Part shown: positions 43,151 to 51,216 of the stretch, piece after piece | Layout of the letters: the number at the start of each line of letters is the position of its first letter | How positions within the stretch are numbered: position 1 is the stretch's first letter | From: CAVTQZ01 sp963737015 | GTDB taxonomy: Bacteria > Actinomycetota > Acidimicrobiia > Acidimicrobiales > UBA8190 | Direction of reading: 5' to 3' | DNA length: 64,000 bases | Assembly: GCA_963737015.1 (NCBI GenBank) | Contig: CAVTQZ010000001.1 | Span: 434,001-498,000, forward strand | Program-made: the position numbers and the translations under genes | Notes under the pieces: model-generated | What the model was told of the DNA's origin: nothing | The model's database searches: none | The model's input: the letters and a program-made list of their open reading frames with translations, nothing else

Positions 43151-43939
43151 ATGCCGCGACGCGCGACAGGCAGAGGGACGGGTCGCTGGGTCGAGCGTGC
43201 CGCGGCCACCGGTGGCGGCAGGACCTACAGGGGACAGGCCCCCGTTAGGTGGTACTCGGGGCTCGTGCTGATCTGTGTCCTGGGAGTGGCGCTCATCGCG
43301 TACAGCCGCTACGAACGTCAACACCCGGTCGCCTCTTCGACTTCGGCGCGATATGCGGCTCTCGCCTTCGACGTCTGCGGCAAGCTCCAGCCGAACCTCG
43401 CGGCGAACCCGTCGTCGAAGACGGCGCCGACCGTGGGGACCCAGGGGGACGGGATCGTCCGCGTGAAGTCGGGCGTGTCGTCGAACGCCACCCTCGCCGA
43501 CTTCGTCCAGGACTACCACGGCCTCGAGCTCGCCCCGGGCGTTCTGAAACTGCCAGGCAAGGGCGCTCTGCACTCGGGCTCGACATGCGCCGCAGGCACC
43601 CCCGATGCCCACAAGCGTGCCGTGGTCGAGATAACGACGTGGTCGAGCTTCAGCGGCGCCGGAGCGAATCACCCCGTCACGTCCACGGATCCCTCGAACG
43701 TGAAGCTGTCGAACGGACAGCTCATCACGGTGGCCTACGTACCTCAAGGGTCGTCAGTGCCCAAGCCCAGCGGCGAGACGATCGTGACCCTGCTCGACCT
43801 GGTCTCCGGACAGAGCACCTCGCCGACCACCACCCCGACCCCGACCACCACTCCCACGAGCACCGCGCCCTCCACGAGCACCACAGCGCCGTCCACGACC
43901 ACCACCACGCCGGCGGCGACCACCACGACCAGGCCTTGA
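43151..43939 (+). CDS. Membrane-anchored hypothetical protein with Thr/Pro-rich tail
   Basis: No named family. The layout is: basic cytoplasmic residues 1-33, one membrane helix at about 35-52 (YSGLVLICVLGVALIAY), an outside domain of about 150 residues beginning LAFDVCGKLQPNLAANP with a second Cys in GSTCAAGTPDAHKRAVVEI, and a C-terminal tail from about 220 made almost only of Thr, Pro, Ser and Ala. The type-II topology and low-complexity tail suggest a cell-wall-spanning stalk, possibly O-glycosylated. The tail is low-complexity coding DNA, not a separate repeat. It lies between the rhamnosyltransferase and manC genes; a role in polymer assembly is inference. Confidence 0.65.
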   Translation: MPRRATGRGTGRWVERAAATGGGRTYRGQAPVRWYSGLVLICVLGVALIAYSRYERQHPVASSTSARYAALAFDVCGKLQPNLAANPSSKTAPTVGTQGDGIVRVKSGVSSNATLADFVQDYHGLELAPGVLKLPGKGALHSGSTCAAGTPDAHKRAVVEITTWSSFSGAGANHPVTSTDPSNVKLSNGQLITVAYVPQGSSVPKPSGETIVTLLDLVSGQSTSPTTTPTPTTTPTSTAPSTSTTAPSTTTTTPAATTTTRP

Positions 43940-43988
43940 CGATCCGTTCAGCCCGAGGTCCCGAGAGCGCAACAGTGAAACTGCTCTT

Positions 43989-45077
43989 GTGAAGGCTGTG
44001 ATCCTCGTCGGCGGGGAGGGGACACGTCTGCGTCCCCTCACCTACACGACGCCCAAACAGCTGCTACCCGTGGCGGAGGTCCCGATGCTCGAACGGGTCC
44101 TCTCGCAACTCTCCGCCCACGGCGTGGACGAGGCGGTTCTGTCGATGGGCTACAGACCCGACGCGTTCACGAAGGCCTATCCCGGCGCCGTCGCCGGGGG
44201 TGTGAAGCTCTTCTACGCAGTGGAGCCCGAGCCCCTCGATACCGCAGGGGCGGTGCGCTTTGCAGCGGAATGCGGCCATGTCGGTGAAACCTTCGTCGTC
44301 GTCAACGGTGACGTACTTACCGACCTAGACCTGTCCTCGCTCATATCCTTCCACCGCGAGAGGTCGGCATGGGCGACGATCCATCTCACTCCGGTGGACG
44401 AACCGTCGCGTTTCGGAGTCGTGGTCACAGACGACGAGGGTCGAGTCGTCGAGTTCCTGGAGAAGCCCGCTCCCGGCACCGCTCCCTCGAACCTCATAAA
44501 CGCGGGGACCTACGTACTGGAACCGGAGGTCCTGTCGGTCGTGCCTTCAGGCCGCCGCGCCTCCATAGAGCGTGAGACATTTCCTGCACTCGCTGAAAAG
44601 GGCGTTCTCTACGCGCTCGCGACCGACGACTATTGGCTCGACGCCGGCACGCCGGAGGCCTATCTCCAAGCGAACGCAGACCTTCTCTCCGGCGGCCGCC
44701 CAATGCCGCCTGCGCCGCGCGCACTCGAGGTGTCGCCGGGCGCATGGGTTATCGGCGCTGCCTCGATCGAAGGAAGCATCGGACCGCAGGCCCTCATCGG
44801 TGAGGGTGCAACAGTGGCAAACGGTGCGAAGGTCGCACGCAGCGTGATAGGCACGCGTTCGGTAGTGGGGCCATCCGCGATCGTGGAGGGCTCGGTGGTC
44901 CTCGCGGACGCGGATATCGACGCCGGGGCGCGGGTAACCGGTTCCATCGTCGGTCGTGGGTCGCGTCTCGGGACCGCTTGTGAGCTCCGGCCGCTCACCG
45001 TCGTCGGAGACGGCGAGATGATCGAGGCTGGTTCGTGTTTGGCCGGGGCCCGAGTTCCTGAGGAGATCCCGAGTTGA
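43989..45077 (+). CDS. Sugar-1-phosphate nucleotidyltransferase, ManC/GMPP-like
   Basis: Activates a sugar-1-phosphate, most likely mannose-1-phosphate to GDP-mannose. MKAVILVGGEGTRLRPLTY and TPKQLLPVAEVPMLERVL form the pyrophosphorylase signature; VVNGDVLTDLDL carries the metal-binding Asp; VVEFLEKPAPG and YWLDAGTPEAYLQAN follow. Residues from about 250 form a left-handed beta-helix of hexapeptide repeats (IGPQALIGEGATVANGA). 362 residues. In mycobacteria the equivalent gene lies in the same rmlD-wbbL neighbourhood. A glucose-1-phosphate or dTDP specificity cannot be excluded. The next gene overlaps its stop (TTGA). Confidence 0.85.
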   Translation: MKAVILVGGEGTRLRPLTYTTPKQLLPVAEVPMLERVLSQLSAHGVDEAVLSMGYRPDAFTKAYPGAVAGGVKLFYAVEPEPLDTAGAVRFAAECGHVGETFVVVNGDVLTDLDLSSLISFHRERSAWATIHLTPVDEPSRFGVVVTDDEGRVVEFLEKPAPGTAPSNLINAGTYVLEPEVLSVVPSGRRASIERETFPALAEKGVLYALATDDYWLDAGTPEAYLQANADLLSGGRPMPPAPRALEVSPGAWVIGAASIEGSIGPQALIGEGATVANGAKVARSVIGTRSVVGPSAIVEGSVVLADADIDAGARVTGSIVGRGSRLGTACELRPLTVVGDGEMIEAGSCLAGARVPEEIPS

Positions 45078-46030
45078 GCGCTGGCAAAGAACGCGTGATG
45101 GTGACCGGCGGGGCGGGTTTCATCGGCTCGACCCTCGTCGATCGCCTCCTGGCCGAAGGTCACCGCGTCGACGTCGTGGACGACCTCACATCGGGCTCGT
45201 TGGCGAACCTCGCAGATGCGCGCTCGCGCCCGGAGCACGAGATGACCTTTCATCAACTCGATATCCGGTCGGGCGCGCTCATCGAGGTGATAGAGCGCAG
45301 CCGGCCCAGTGTCATCTACCACCTGGCTGCTCAGGCCGACGTCAGGGTCTCGGTGGAACGCCCCGTTTTCGACGCTGAGGTGAACGTGCTCGGGACGCTT
45401 CGCGTTCTCGAAGGCGCGCGCGCAGCGGGGGGAAGCAGGATCGTTTTCGCAGCCAGTGGCGGAACCCTTTACGGGGATGTCGATCCCGAGGACCTCCCGG
45501 TTCGCGAGTCGCACGAACAGAGGCCCTTGTCTCCGTACGGTGTATCCAAGAAGTCCGCCATCGACTATCTGTTCGCGTACCGCGAGCTTCATTCGATCGA
45601 GTTCTGCGCATTGGCTCTCGCAAACGTCTACGGACCGCGCCAGGATCCCCACGGCGAAGCAGGTGTGGTCGCGATCTTCGCCGACCGTCTGCTCAGGGGG
45701 GAGCCCGTGACCATCTACGGAGACGGAGAGCAGACGAGGGACTTCGTCTACGTCGACGATGTCGTGGACGCCTTCGTCAGGGCCTCCACGCGAGGCGGGG
45801 GGCTCGTGTTGAACGTAGGGACGGGCTCGGAGATCTCGGTGAAGCAGCTCGCCGGGGTGATGTCGGAGCTGGCGGGGGCCTCCGTCCCTCCCGTCCACGC
45901 GCCCGAGCGGCTGGGCGAGCTGAGGCGCAGCGCCCTCGACCCGCAGCGCGCGGGAATACATCTCGGATGGAAATCGTGGACCACGCTGGAGGAGGGGATC
46001 CGCGGAGTTCTCGGGCACCTGCGGGGTTGA
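45074..46030 (+). CDS. NAD-dependent sugar epimerase/dehydratase (GalE-like)
   Basis: Extended SDR of 318 residues acting on a nucleotide sugar. VMVTGGAGFIGSTLVDRLL binds NAD, VIYHLAAQADVRVSVERP and FAASGGTLYGDVDPEDLPV give the substrate region, and SPYGVSKKSAIDYL carries the catalytic Tyr and Lys. QTRDFVYVDDVVDAFVRA and VLNVGTGSEISVKQLA complete the family pattern. Closest in look to UDP-glucose or UDP-GlcNAc 4-epimerases. It starts at TTG 45074 with GGAGA upstream, overlapping manC by 4 bases, and ends the plus-strand transcript where cofE-cofD converge on it. Confidence 0.82.
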   Translation: MSAGKERVMVTGGAGFIGSTLVDRLLAEGHRVDVVDDLTSGSLANLADARSRPEHEMTFHQLDIRSGALIEVIERSRPSVIYHLAAQADVRVSVERPVFDAEVNVLGTLRVLEGARAAGGSRIVFAASGGTLYGDVDPEDLPVRESHEQRPLSPYGVSKKSAIDYLFAYRELHSIEFCALALANVYGPRQDPHGEAGVVAIFADRLLRGEPVTIYGDGEQTRDFVYVDDVVDAFVRASTRGGGLVLNVGTGSEISVKQLAGVMSELAGASVPPVHAPERLGELRRSALDPQRAGIHLGWKSWTTLEEGIRGVLGHLRG

Positions 46031-46040
46031 GGGGCACCCG

Positions 46041-46733
46041 CTACCTGAAGAGATCCTCCGCGTACGGCCGCACGACCTCCGAGCTCACAGAACCGTGCCG
46101 GAGTAGCGCAGGTTCGAGGCCGCGCACGACCGCGACCGGGATCTGCGAGGCCTTGCCCATCACGAGCTCCGCCGCCGAGGCGACCTCGTCGGCGATACAC
46201 ACTTCGGTCGTCTCGAGCTCGCGTCCGAAAGAGTCGGTGGTCCCGCGCAGGTCGATCACCGCGCCGATCCCGGCGCAACCGATCGCCACGTCCACCAATC
46301 CCTTGCGCCAGGGCCGTCCGAATGTGTCGGAAACGATCACGGCAAGCTCGTCGACCCCGCTCGCTTTGCGCAGGCCGTCCAGAATGCGGCGCGCCGAGCG
46401 GTCGGGGTCTCGAGGCAAGAGGGCGGCGAACCCGTCCTCGACATTCGACAGGTCGACGCCCGAGTTCGCGCACACAAAGCCGTGCGAAGTCTCTGTGACC
46501 ATCAGGCGGTCCCGTCGCCGAAGGACGCGGACGGATTCCTCCTCGACGAGACGCGTGCGCTCGGATTCAGATGCGGGATCGATCGAGACCAGCCGTCCTT
46601 CGGCTTTCGACACGATCTTCTGGGTGACGACCACCACGTCGTAGGGCTGCAACTGAAACTGCTTCGTGATGACAAGGGCGAGATCGTCACCTGGTCTGAT
46701 CTCGCCGATGCCTGTGACCGGTTCCACTGTCAC
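46041..46733 (-). CDS. cofE: Coenzyme F420-0:L-glutamate ligase
   Basis: Adds L-glutamate to F420-0 with GTP. EIRPGDDLALVITKQF, DVVVVTQKIVSKAEGRLV, HGFVCANSGVDLSNVE, IVSDTFGRPWRKGLVDVAIG and GIGAVIDLRG are the family's conserved blocks. The protein is 230 residues, the stand-alone archaeal-type length, and lacks the C-terminal nitroreductase-like domain found in mycobacterial FbiB. GTG 46733 is chosen because it makes a GTGA overlap with the cofD stop; TTG 46745 would add 4 residues. F420 would serve redox enzymes encoded elsewhere. Confidence 0.9.
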   Translation of the reverse strand: MTVEPVTGIGEIRPGDDLALVITKQFQLQPYDVVVVTQKIVSKAEGRLVSIDPASESERTRLVEEESVRVLRRRDRLMVTETSHGFVCANSGVDLSNVEDGFAALLPRDPDRSARRILDGLRKASGVDELAVIVSDTFGRPWRKGLVDVAIGCAGIGAVIDLRGTTDSFGRELETTEVCIADEVASAAELVMGKASQIPVAVVRGLEPALLRHGSVSSEVVRPYAEDLFR

Positions 46734-47677
46734 GGTGCCGTGCAACGTGATCCCCTGATCTCATCGATGCTCACCCGGGCTAGCTCCGCAGCGTGACCCG
46801 GGGTGTGCATGACAGTCTTCGTCACCACGCAGCGCACGCCCGCGCCTTCGACCGCCTCCGCCAGGTGGGTGTCCGCCTCGTCTATGACGAGCGTCGAGAC
46901 GAAGGGCGCATAGATGCTCGCGATGGCGGTCACCGAGACACTGTGGCCGAGCTCGGACAAGAGGCGATCGGCGGGCCCCTTCAGAGCCGCCCCTGCGACG
47001 ATCGGCGATATCGCCACGACGTCGCTGCGGCGCTCCGAAAGCGCCTCCGCAACGTGAGGCACAGCGAGGATCGGACCGATCGATATGAAAGGGTTCGAGG
47101 GGCACACGACGATGACGTCCGCGTTCGCGATCGCTTCGATCACGCCGGGCGAGGGCTCAGCGCGTTCGGCGCCGTCGAAACGGACCGACTCGACGGCCAC
47201 CTCGTGGCGCATGCGGACGAAGTAGTCCTGGAACGAGACCTCGGGTCCCGCCACGAGCTTGAGGCGGGTGCGGACGGGATCGTCCGACATCGGAATCAGG
47301 CGCGTGACGATCCCGAGCGAGCCGCAGAGCTCGGCCGTGACCTGCGAGAGCGATGCACCGGCCGAGAGCCGCCCGGTGCGGTAGAGGTGAGTGGCCAGGT
47401 CCTTGTCGCCCAGGCGAAACCATGCGTCTCCACCCAGCCGTTCCAGAGCCTCCATGGCGTTCCATGTCTCGTCGGCAAGTCCCCATCCACGTTCGTCGTC
47501 GTTCAATCCCGACAGCGTGTACAGAACCGTGTCGACGTCGGGGCTCACGTGCAGTCCGTGCATGACGGTGTCGTCGCCGGTATTCACGATGACTGTCACC
47601 TCGTTCTCGGGCACGACCCTGACGAGCCCACGAAGCAGGCGCGCGGCACCCACTCCTCCGGCGAGCGCGGTGATCAC
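46730..47677 (-). CDS. cofD: 2-phospho-L-lactate transferase (FbiA/CofD)
   Basis: Transfers the phospholactyl-type group to Fo, making (dehydro)F420-0. MITALAGGVGAARLLRGL opens the protein, followed by VIVNTGDDTVMHGLHVSPDVD, RGWGLADETWNAMEAL, FRLGDKDLATHLYRTG, VRFDGAERAEPSPGVIEAI and DVIVVCPSNPFISIGPIL. Length is 315 residues, normal. GTG 47677 is preceded by a TAACCT -10 at 7 bases, so the cofD-cofE mRNA is probably leaderless. The pair sits inside the glycan locus, as fbiA-fbiB sit beside manB and wbbL in mycobacteria. Confidence 0.92.
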   Translation of the reverse strand: MITALAGGVGAARLLRGLVRVVPENEVTVIVNTGDDTVMHGLHVSPDVDTVLYTLSGLNDDERGWGLADETWNAMEALERLGGDAWFRLGDKDLATHLYRTGRLSAGASLSQVTAELCGSLGIVTRLIPMSDDPVRTRLKLVAGPEVSFQDYFVRMRHEVAVESVRFDGAERAEPSPGVIEAIANADVIVVCPSNPFISIGPILAVPHVAEALSERRSDVVAISPIVAGAALKGPADRLLSELGHSVSVTAIASIYAPFVSTLVIDEADTHLAEAVEGAGVRCVVTKTVMHTPGHAAELARVSIDEIRGSRCTAP

Positions 47678-47684
47678 CCCCGCG

Positions 47685-47690
47685 AGGTTA
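47685..47690 (-). promoter_or_regulatory. -10 element TAACCT before cofD
   Basis: On the minus strand TAACCT ends 7 bases before GTG 47677, fitting a leaderless cofD-cofE transcript. It is in the 43-base divergent gap. Confidence 0.4.
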
Positions 47691-47720
47691 GAGGGTGACA
47701 GGCGGTCCCCTGCCGGTGCG

Positions 47721-48890
47721 ATGTGCGAGGCTCGCCGGGTGCCCCGGTCGCCCGATGAAGCACGCGAACCCCTTCGCGTGGCCCTCGACGCGACGCCGCT
47801 GCTCGGAGTCGTGACGGGAGTCGGGGCATTCTGCGAAGGAGCTCTGGGGGCTTTGGCGCGCCATCCGCGGATCGAGCTCTCGGCTTTCGCCGTCTCTTGG
47901 CGCCGCCGCCACGAGCTCGGGCGGAAACTGCCCTCGGGGGTCCGCAACTCACAACGTGCGATGCCCGCGCGACCCCTGCACTTGTCCTGGTCACACTTGG
48001 CAGGTCCACCTGCGGAGTGGTTCGTCGGCGCGGTCGACGTCGTGCACGGGACTAACTACGTAGTCCCCCCGACGCGAAGGGCCGGGCGCGTCGTCACCGT
48101 GCACGATCTCACCGCGCTTCGCTTCCCGCAACTTTGCGATACGGCGTCTCTCGCGTTTCCGCGGCTCGTGCACCGAGCGGCTGAGAGGGGAGCCTTCATC
48201 CATACGCCGTCTCGCTACGTCGCCGAAGAGGTGGTTCAAGAGCTGCATGTGGATCCGGCAAGAGTGACGGCCGTCCACCACGGCATCCCGCCGCTCGCCG
48301 ACGCGGAGCCCACCACCTCCCTGGCGCTGCCACCGGGAGCGGCGCGATATGTCCTGGCCGTCGGCACCGTGGAACCTCGAAAGGACTACCCGCTCCTCGT
48401 CCGTGCGTTCGATCGCCTGGTGGGGGGGTCCGCCGGAGATCTTTCGGACCTCGCGCTCGTGATCGCGGGCGCTGACGGATGGGGGACCGAGGCATTGGAG
48501 CAGGCTCTCGCAGCTGCGCACCATCGCGATCGCGTCGTACGCGCCGGATATCTCGACGCTGCGCGCCTCGCGCACGCATTGCGGTCTGCCGCTGTGCTCG
48601 CCTATCCCTCCGTCTACGAAGGCTTCGGTTTCGTGCCGCTCGAGGCCATGGAAGCGGGGGTGCCCGTGGTGGCCACGGCGGCCGGGGCGGTGCCCGAGGT
48701 CGCCGGCGACGGGGCGTTCCTCGTGCCACCCGGAGATGCCGACGCGCTTGCTGGCGCGCTCGGGGAGCTGCTCACCGACGAGACGGCGCGCTCGGGCCTC
48801 GTAGAACGTGGAAAGAACAGGGCGGCGCTTTTCAGCTGGGATGCCTGCGCCGACGGCCTCTCCGACATCTACCGACGTGCAGCGCGATGA
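47721..48890 (+). CDS. GT4-family glycosyltransferase (first of three)
   Basis: A GT-B fold retaining glycosyltransferase of 389 residues. VALDATPLLGVVTGVGAFCEG is the N-terminal glycine loop, VDVVHGTNYVVPP and VVTVHDLTALRFP follow, and the C-terminal donor-binding domain has YVLAVGTVEPRKDYPLLVRAF, RAGYLDAARLAHAL and the YEGFGFVPLEAMEAGVPVVA Glu-x7-Glu motif. No membrane segment. ATG 47721 is the given start; GTG 47739 is an alternative. It heads a run of three GT4 genes in tandem, divergent from cofD, probably building consecutive linkages of one polymer. Confidence 0.85.
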   Translation: MCEARRVPRSPDEAREPLRVALDATPLLGVVTGVGAFCEGALGALARHPRIELSAFAVSWRRRHELGRKLPSGVRNSQRAMPARPLHLSWSHLAGPPAEWFVGAVDVVHGTNYVVPPTRRAGRVVTVHDLTALRFPQLCDTASLAFPRLVHRAAERGAFIHTPSRYVAEEVVQELHVDPARVTAVHHGIPPLADAEPTTSLALPPGAARYVLAVGTVEPRKDYPLLVRAFDRLVGGSAGDLSDLALVIAGADGWGTEALEQALAAAHHRDRVVRAGYLDAARLAHALRSAAVLAYPSVYEGFGFVPLEAMEAGVPVVATAAGAVPEVAGDGAFLVPPGDADALAGALGELLTDETARSGLVERGKNRAALFSWDACADGLSDIYRRAAR

Positions 48891-48900
48891 GCGTCGACCA

Positions 48901-50001
48901 GTGAGCGACGTGCTGGTCGTGGTCGAGCAACTGAGACGAAAGGTACCCGGCGGCATCGGCACCTCTGTCAAGGGCCTGCTCCAAGGCCTGAGGGCTACCC
49001 AGACGACCGCACATCGAACCGATGAGCCCGAGAGCGCTTCGAGGATCACCCTCTTCGCCAGCCGGGGACCGCGCCCCGTTGACCCCCTCGCCTGTTACGG
49101 GTTGGCTCTTGTCCGATCGCCGCTGCCGGGAACCGTCCTGACCCGCGCATGGGACAGGGGTCTGTACGACGTCCCCCGCCGTTTCGGTGTCGTGCACGCT
49201 ACGAGCTTTGCGATGCCGCCGGCGCGCCACGCCCGTCCCGTGGTCACCGTCCACGACCTGTCTTGGAGGGTGTTGCCCGCGGCCTTCCCCCGACGGGGCA
49301 GGAACTGGCACGAGCGTGCGCTGCGGCGTCTCGTCTCTTCGCAGGCCCTCGTCGTCGTTTCGTCGGACGCGGTGGCGCAGACGCTCACCGAAGCGGGGGT
49401 GCACACGGAGAGGATCAGGGTCATCCCCTTCGGGAGCGACCACCTCCCAGAACCGGATCACGTCGCAGCAGAGAAGTTGCTCGCGGGCTTGGGAGTGAAC
49501 GGTGGCTTCCTCCTCTGCGTCGGGACTCTGGAACCGAGGAAGAACCTGGAGAGGCTCTTCGACGCTTACAAACTCGCGCGGGCACGTCTCGGAGAGGATT
49601 GGCCCCTCGTCGTGGCCGGCCCTTCGGGATGGGGGCGCGGCGTCGACCCCCGGGAGGGAGTTGCCATGGCCGGACCTGTCGAGGAAGCGGCCCTGGCGGG
49701 TCTCTACTCGAAGGCCCGGCTCGTCGCGTACGTGCCGCTTTGCGAGGGATACGGCTTTCCGCCACTCGAGGCGATGCGCATGGGCACACCGGTGGTGTCG
49801 AGTGCCGTGCCGAGCAGCGGGGGAGCGACGATAGAGGTCGACCCCTACGACGTCGAGCAGATCGGCGGGGCGCTCGTAGAGGTGGCGAGCGACGACGCCC
49901 TGCGTGGGCGCCTCGTGGCGGCGGGCCGGGCACACGTCGCGCCACTCACGTGGGAGGCGACAGCACGCGCACACCTGCAGCTGTGGGGGTCGCTCGCATG
50001 A
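48901..50001 (+). CDS. GT4-family glycosyltransferase (second of three)
   Basis: 366-residue GT-B transferase. LRRKVPGGIGTSVKGLLQGL is the N-terminal glycine loop. FGVVHATSFAMPP, VVTVHDLSWRVLPAAFPRRG, LLCVGTLEPRKNLERLFDAY and the donor motif CEGYGFPPLEAMRMGTPVVSS follow. Its relation to the two flanking enzymes is clear (shared CVGTLEPRK and VxVHDL motifs), suggesting ancient tandem duplication with diverged acceptors. GTG 48901 lies 10 bases after the first GT4 stop. Donor sugar unknown; GDP-mannose-type donors are common in this clade. Confidence 0.84.
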   Translation: MSDVLVVVEQLRRKVPGGIGTSVKGLLQGLRATQTTAHRTDEPESASRITLFASRGPRPVDPLACYGLALVRSPLPGTVLTRAWDRGLYDVPRRFGVVHATSFAMPPARHARPVVTVHDLSWRVLPAAFPRRGRNWHERALRRLVSSQALVVVSSDAVAQTLTEAGVHTERIRVIPFGSDHLPEPDHVAAEKLLAGLGVNGGFLLCVGTLEPRKNLERLFDAYKLARARLGEDWPLVVAGPSGWGRGVDPREGVAMAGPVEEAALAGLYSKARLVAYVPLCEGYGFPPLEAMRMGTPVVSSAVPSSGGATIEVDPYDVEQIGGALVEVASDDALRGRLVAAGRAHVAPLTWEATARAHLQLWGSLA

Positions 50002-51203
50002 GCATCGGCGGTGACGACCCGCTCCGTGTGTCGCTCGACGTGAGCGCCGTGCCGACACAGGCCGTCGGCGTGGGGCGCTTCGCGCTGGACCTCGTAGGTG
50101 CTCTCTCAGAGCGCGGGGACGTCCGCCTCACACTCTTCACCAGACGTGACGACCCCTCCCGATGGCAGGACGCCGCACGACGACACGGATCTGTCTCGCT
50201 GGTGGCTCGTGCGCCGGGCCCGAGGCCGCTGCGCCTGGCATGGGAGCAGTTGCGACTCCCCGGGCTCGTCGACAGATCGGGGGTGGCGGTTCACCACTGC
50301 CCCCACTACACGATGCCCGAGCGGACCAAGGCGCCGTGCGTCGTCACGATCCACGACATGACCTTCTTCGACCATCCCGAATGGCACGAGCGCACGAAGG
50401 TGCGCTTCTTCCGGCGCGCGACATCGGCGGCGGCGCGTCGCGCGCGGGCACTGCTCTGCGACAGCCGCCTGACCGCGGACCGTCTGAACTCCCTCCTGGA
50501 ACCGAAAGGACGGGTCTTCGTCGTGCCGCTCGGAGTCGACCTCGCGCGCTTCGCTCCGTATCCGCAGACCGCGAACACAGCCACCGCCCGAGGCGCCGAC
50601 GATGAAGGCACCTTCTCCGACCTGCGGACCGCAGACGAGGCCATCATCACCGATCTCGGGCTGAGGACGCCTTACGTGCTGTTCCTCGGGACGCTCGAGC
50701 CGAGAAAGGCCGTGCCCGACCTCGTCGCCGCGTTCGACGTGCTCGCCGCGAAGGTCCGGGGGATCGAGCTCGTGCTCGCCGGAAAGCCCGGCTGGGGCGC
50801 CAAAGACGTGGAGAGCCGCGTCGCGGCGTCCCCGAACCGCGACCGCATCCGTCTCACCGGCTACGTCGCCGACACAGCGGTCCCGGCTCTCCTCCGTCAA
50901 GCCTCGGTCGTGGCCTACCCGGCGAAGGAGGAGGGATTCGGGCTGCCGGCCCTCGAGGCTCTGTCCTGCGGGACGCCGCTCGTTACGACCTCAGGCACCG
51001 TGATGGCAGAGATGGCAAAGGGCGCTGCGCTCACCGTGACCCCGGGCGACGTCGGCGAGCTGGCACGGGCGCTCGAGGCGGCGCTCGACGGGGACGAATC
51101 CGCGCAGCGGCGAAAGCTGGGCCTGGATGTCGCAGCCGCTCACAGTTGGGAGGCGAGCGCGTCGCTGCACGTGAGCGCCTACCGCTGGGCCGCAGGGCTC
51201 TAA
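49998..51203 (+). CDS. GT4-family glycosyltransferase (third of three)
   Basis: 401-residue GT-B transferase resembling mannosyl/rhamnosyltransferases of O-antigen type. VSLDVSAVPTQAVGVGRFALD opens it. HHCPHYTMP, VVTIHDMTFFDHPEWHERTK, VLFLGTLEPRKAVPDLVAAF, RLTGYVADTAVPALLRQAS and EEGFGLPALEALSCGTPLV follow in order. Residues about 180-205 form a less conserved insertion before the donor domain. ATG 49998 overlaps the previous stop (ATGA). The next gene, an SDR likely to make a GDP-6-deoxyhexose, starts 13 bases after its stop. Confidence 0.85.
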   Translation: MSIGGDDPLRVSLDVSAVPTQAVGVGRFALDLVGALSERGDVRLTLFTRRDDPSRWQDAARRHGSVSLVARAPGPRPLRLAWEQLRLPGLVDRSGVAVHHCPHYTMPERTKAPCVVTIHDMTFFDHPEWHERTKVRFFRRATSAAARRARALLCDSRLTADRLNSLLEPKGRVFVVPLGVDLARFAPYPQTANTATARGADDEGTFSDLRTADEAIITDLGLRTPYVLFLGTLEPRKAVPDLVAAFDVLAAKVRGIELVLAGKPGWGAKDVESRVAASPNRDRIRLTGYVADTAVPALLRQASVVAYPAKEEGFGLPALEALSCGTPLVTTSGTVMAEMAKGAALTVTPGDVGELARALEAALDGDESAQRRKLGLDVAAAHSWEASASLHVSAYRWAAGL

Positions 51204-51216
51204 GGTTCTCGGCTGC

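Noticed and set aside
43840..43936. Short-period repeats resembling a microsatellite or CRISPR
   Set aside because: Imprecise Thr/Pro codon repetition in a coding tail, without spacers or conserved repeat units.
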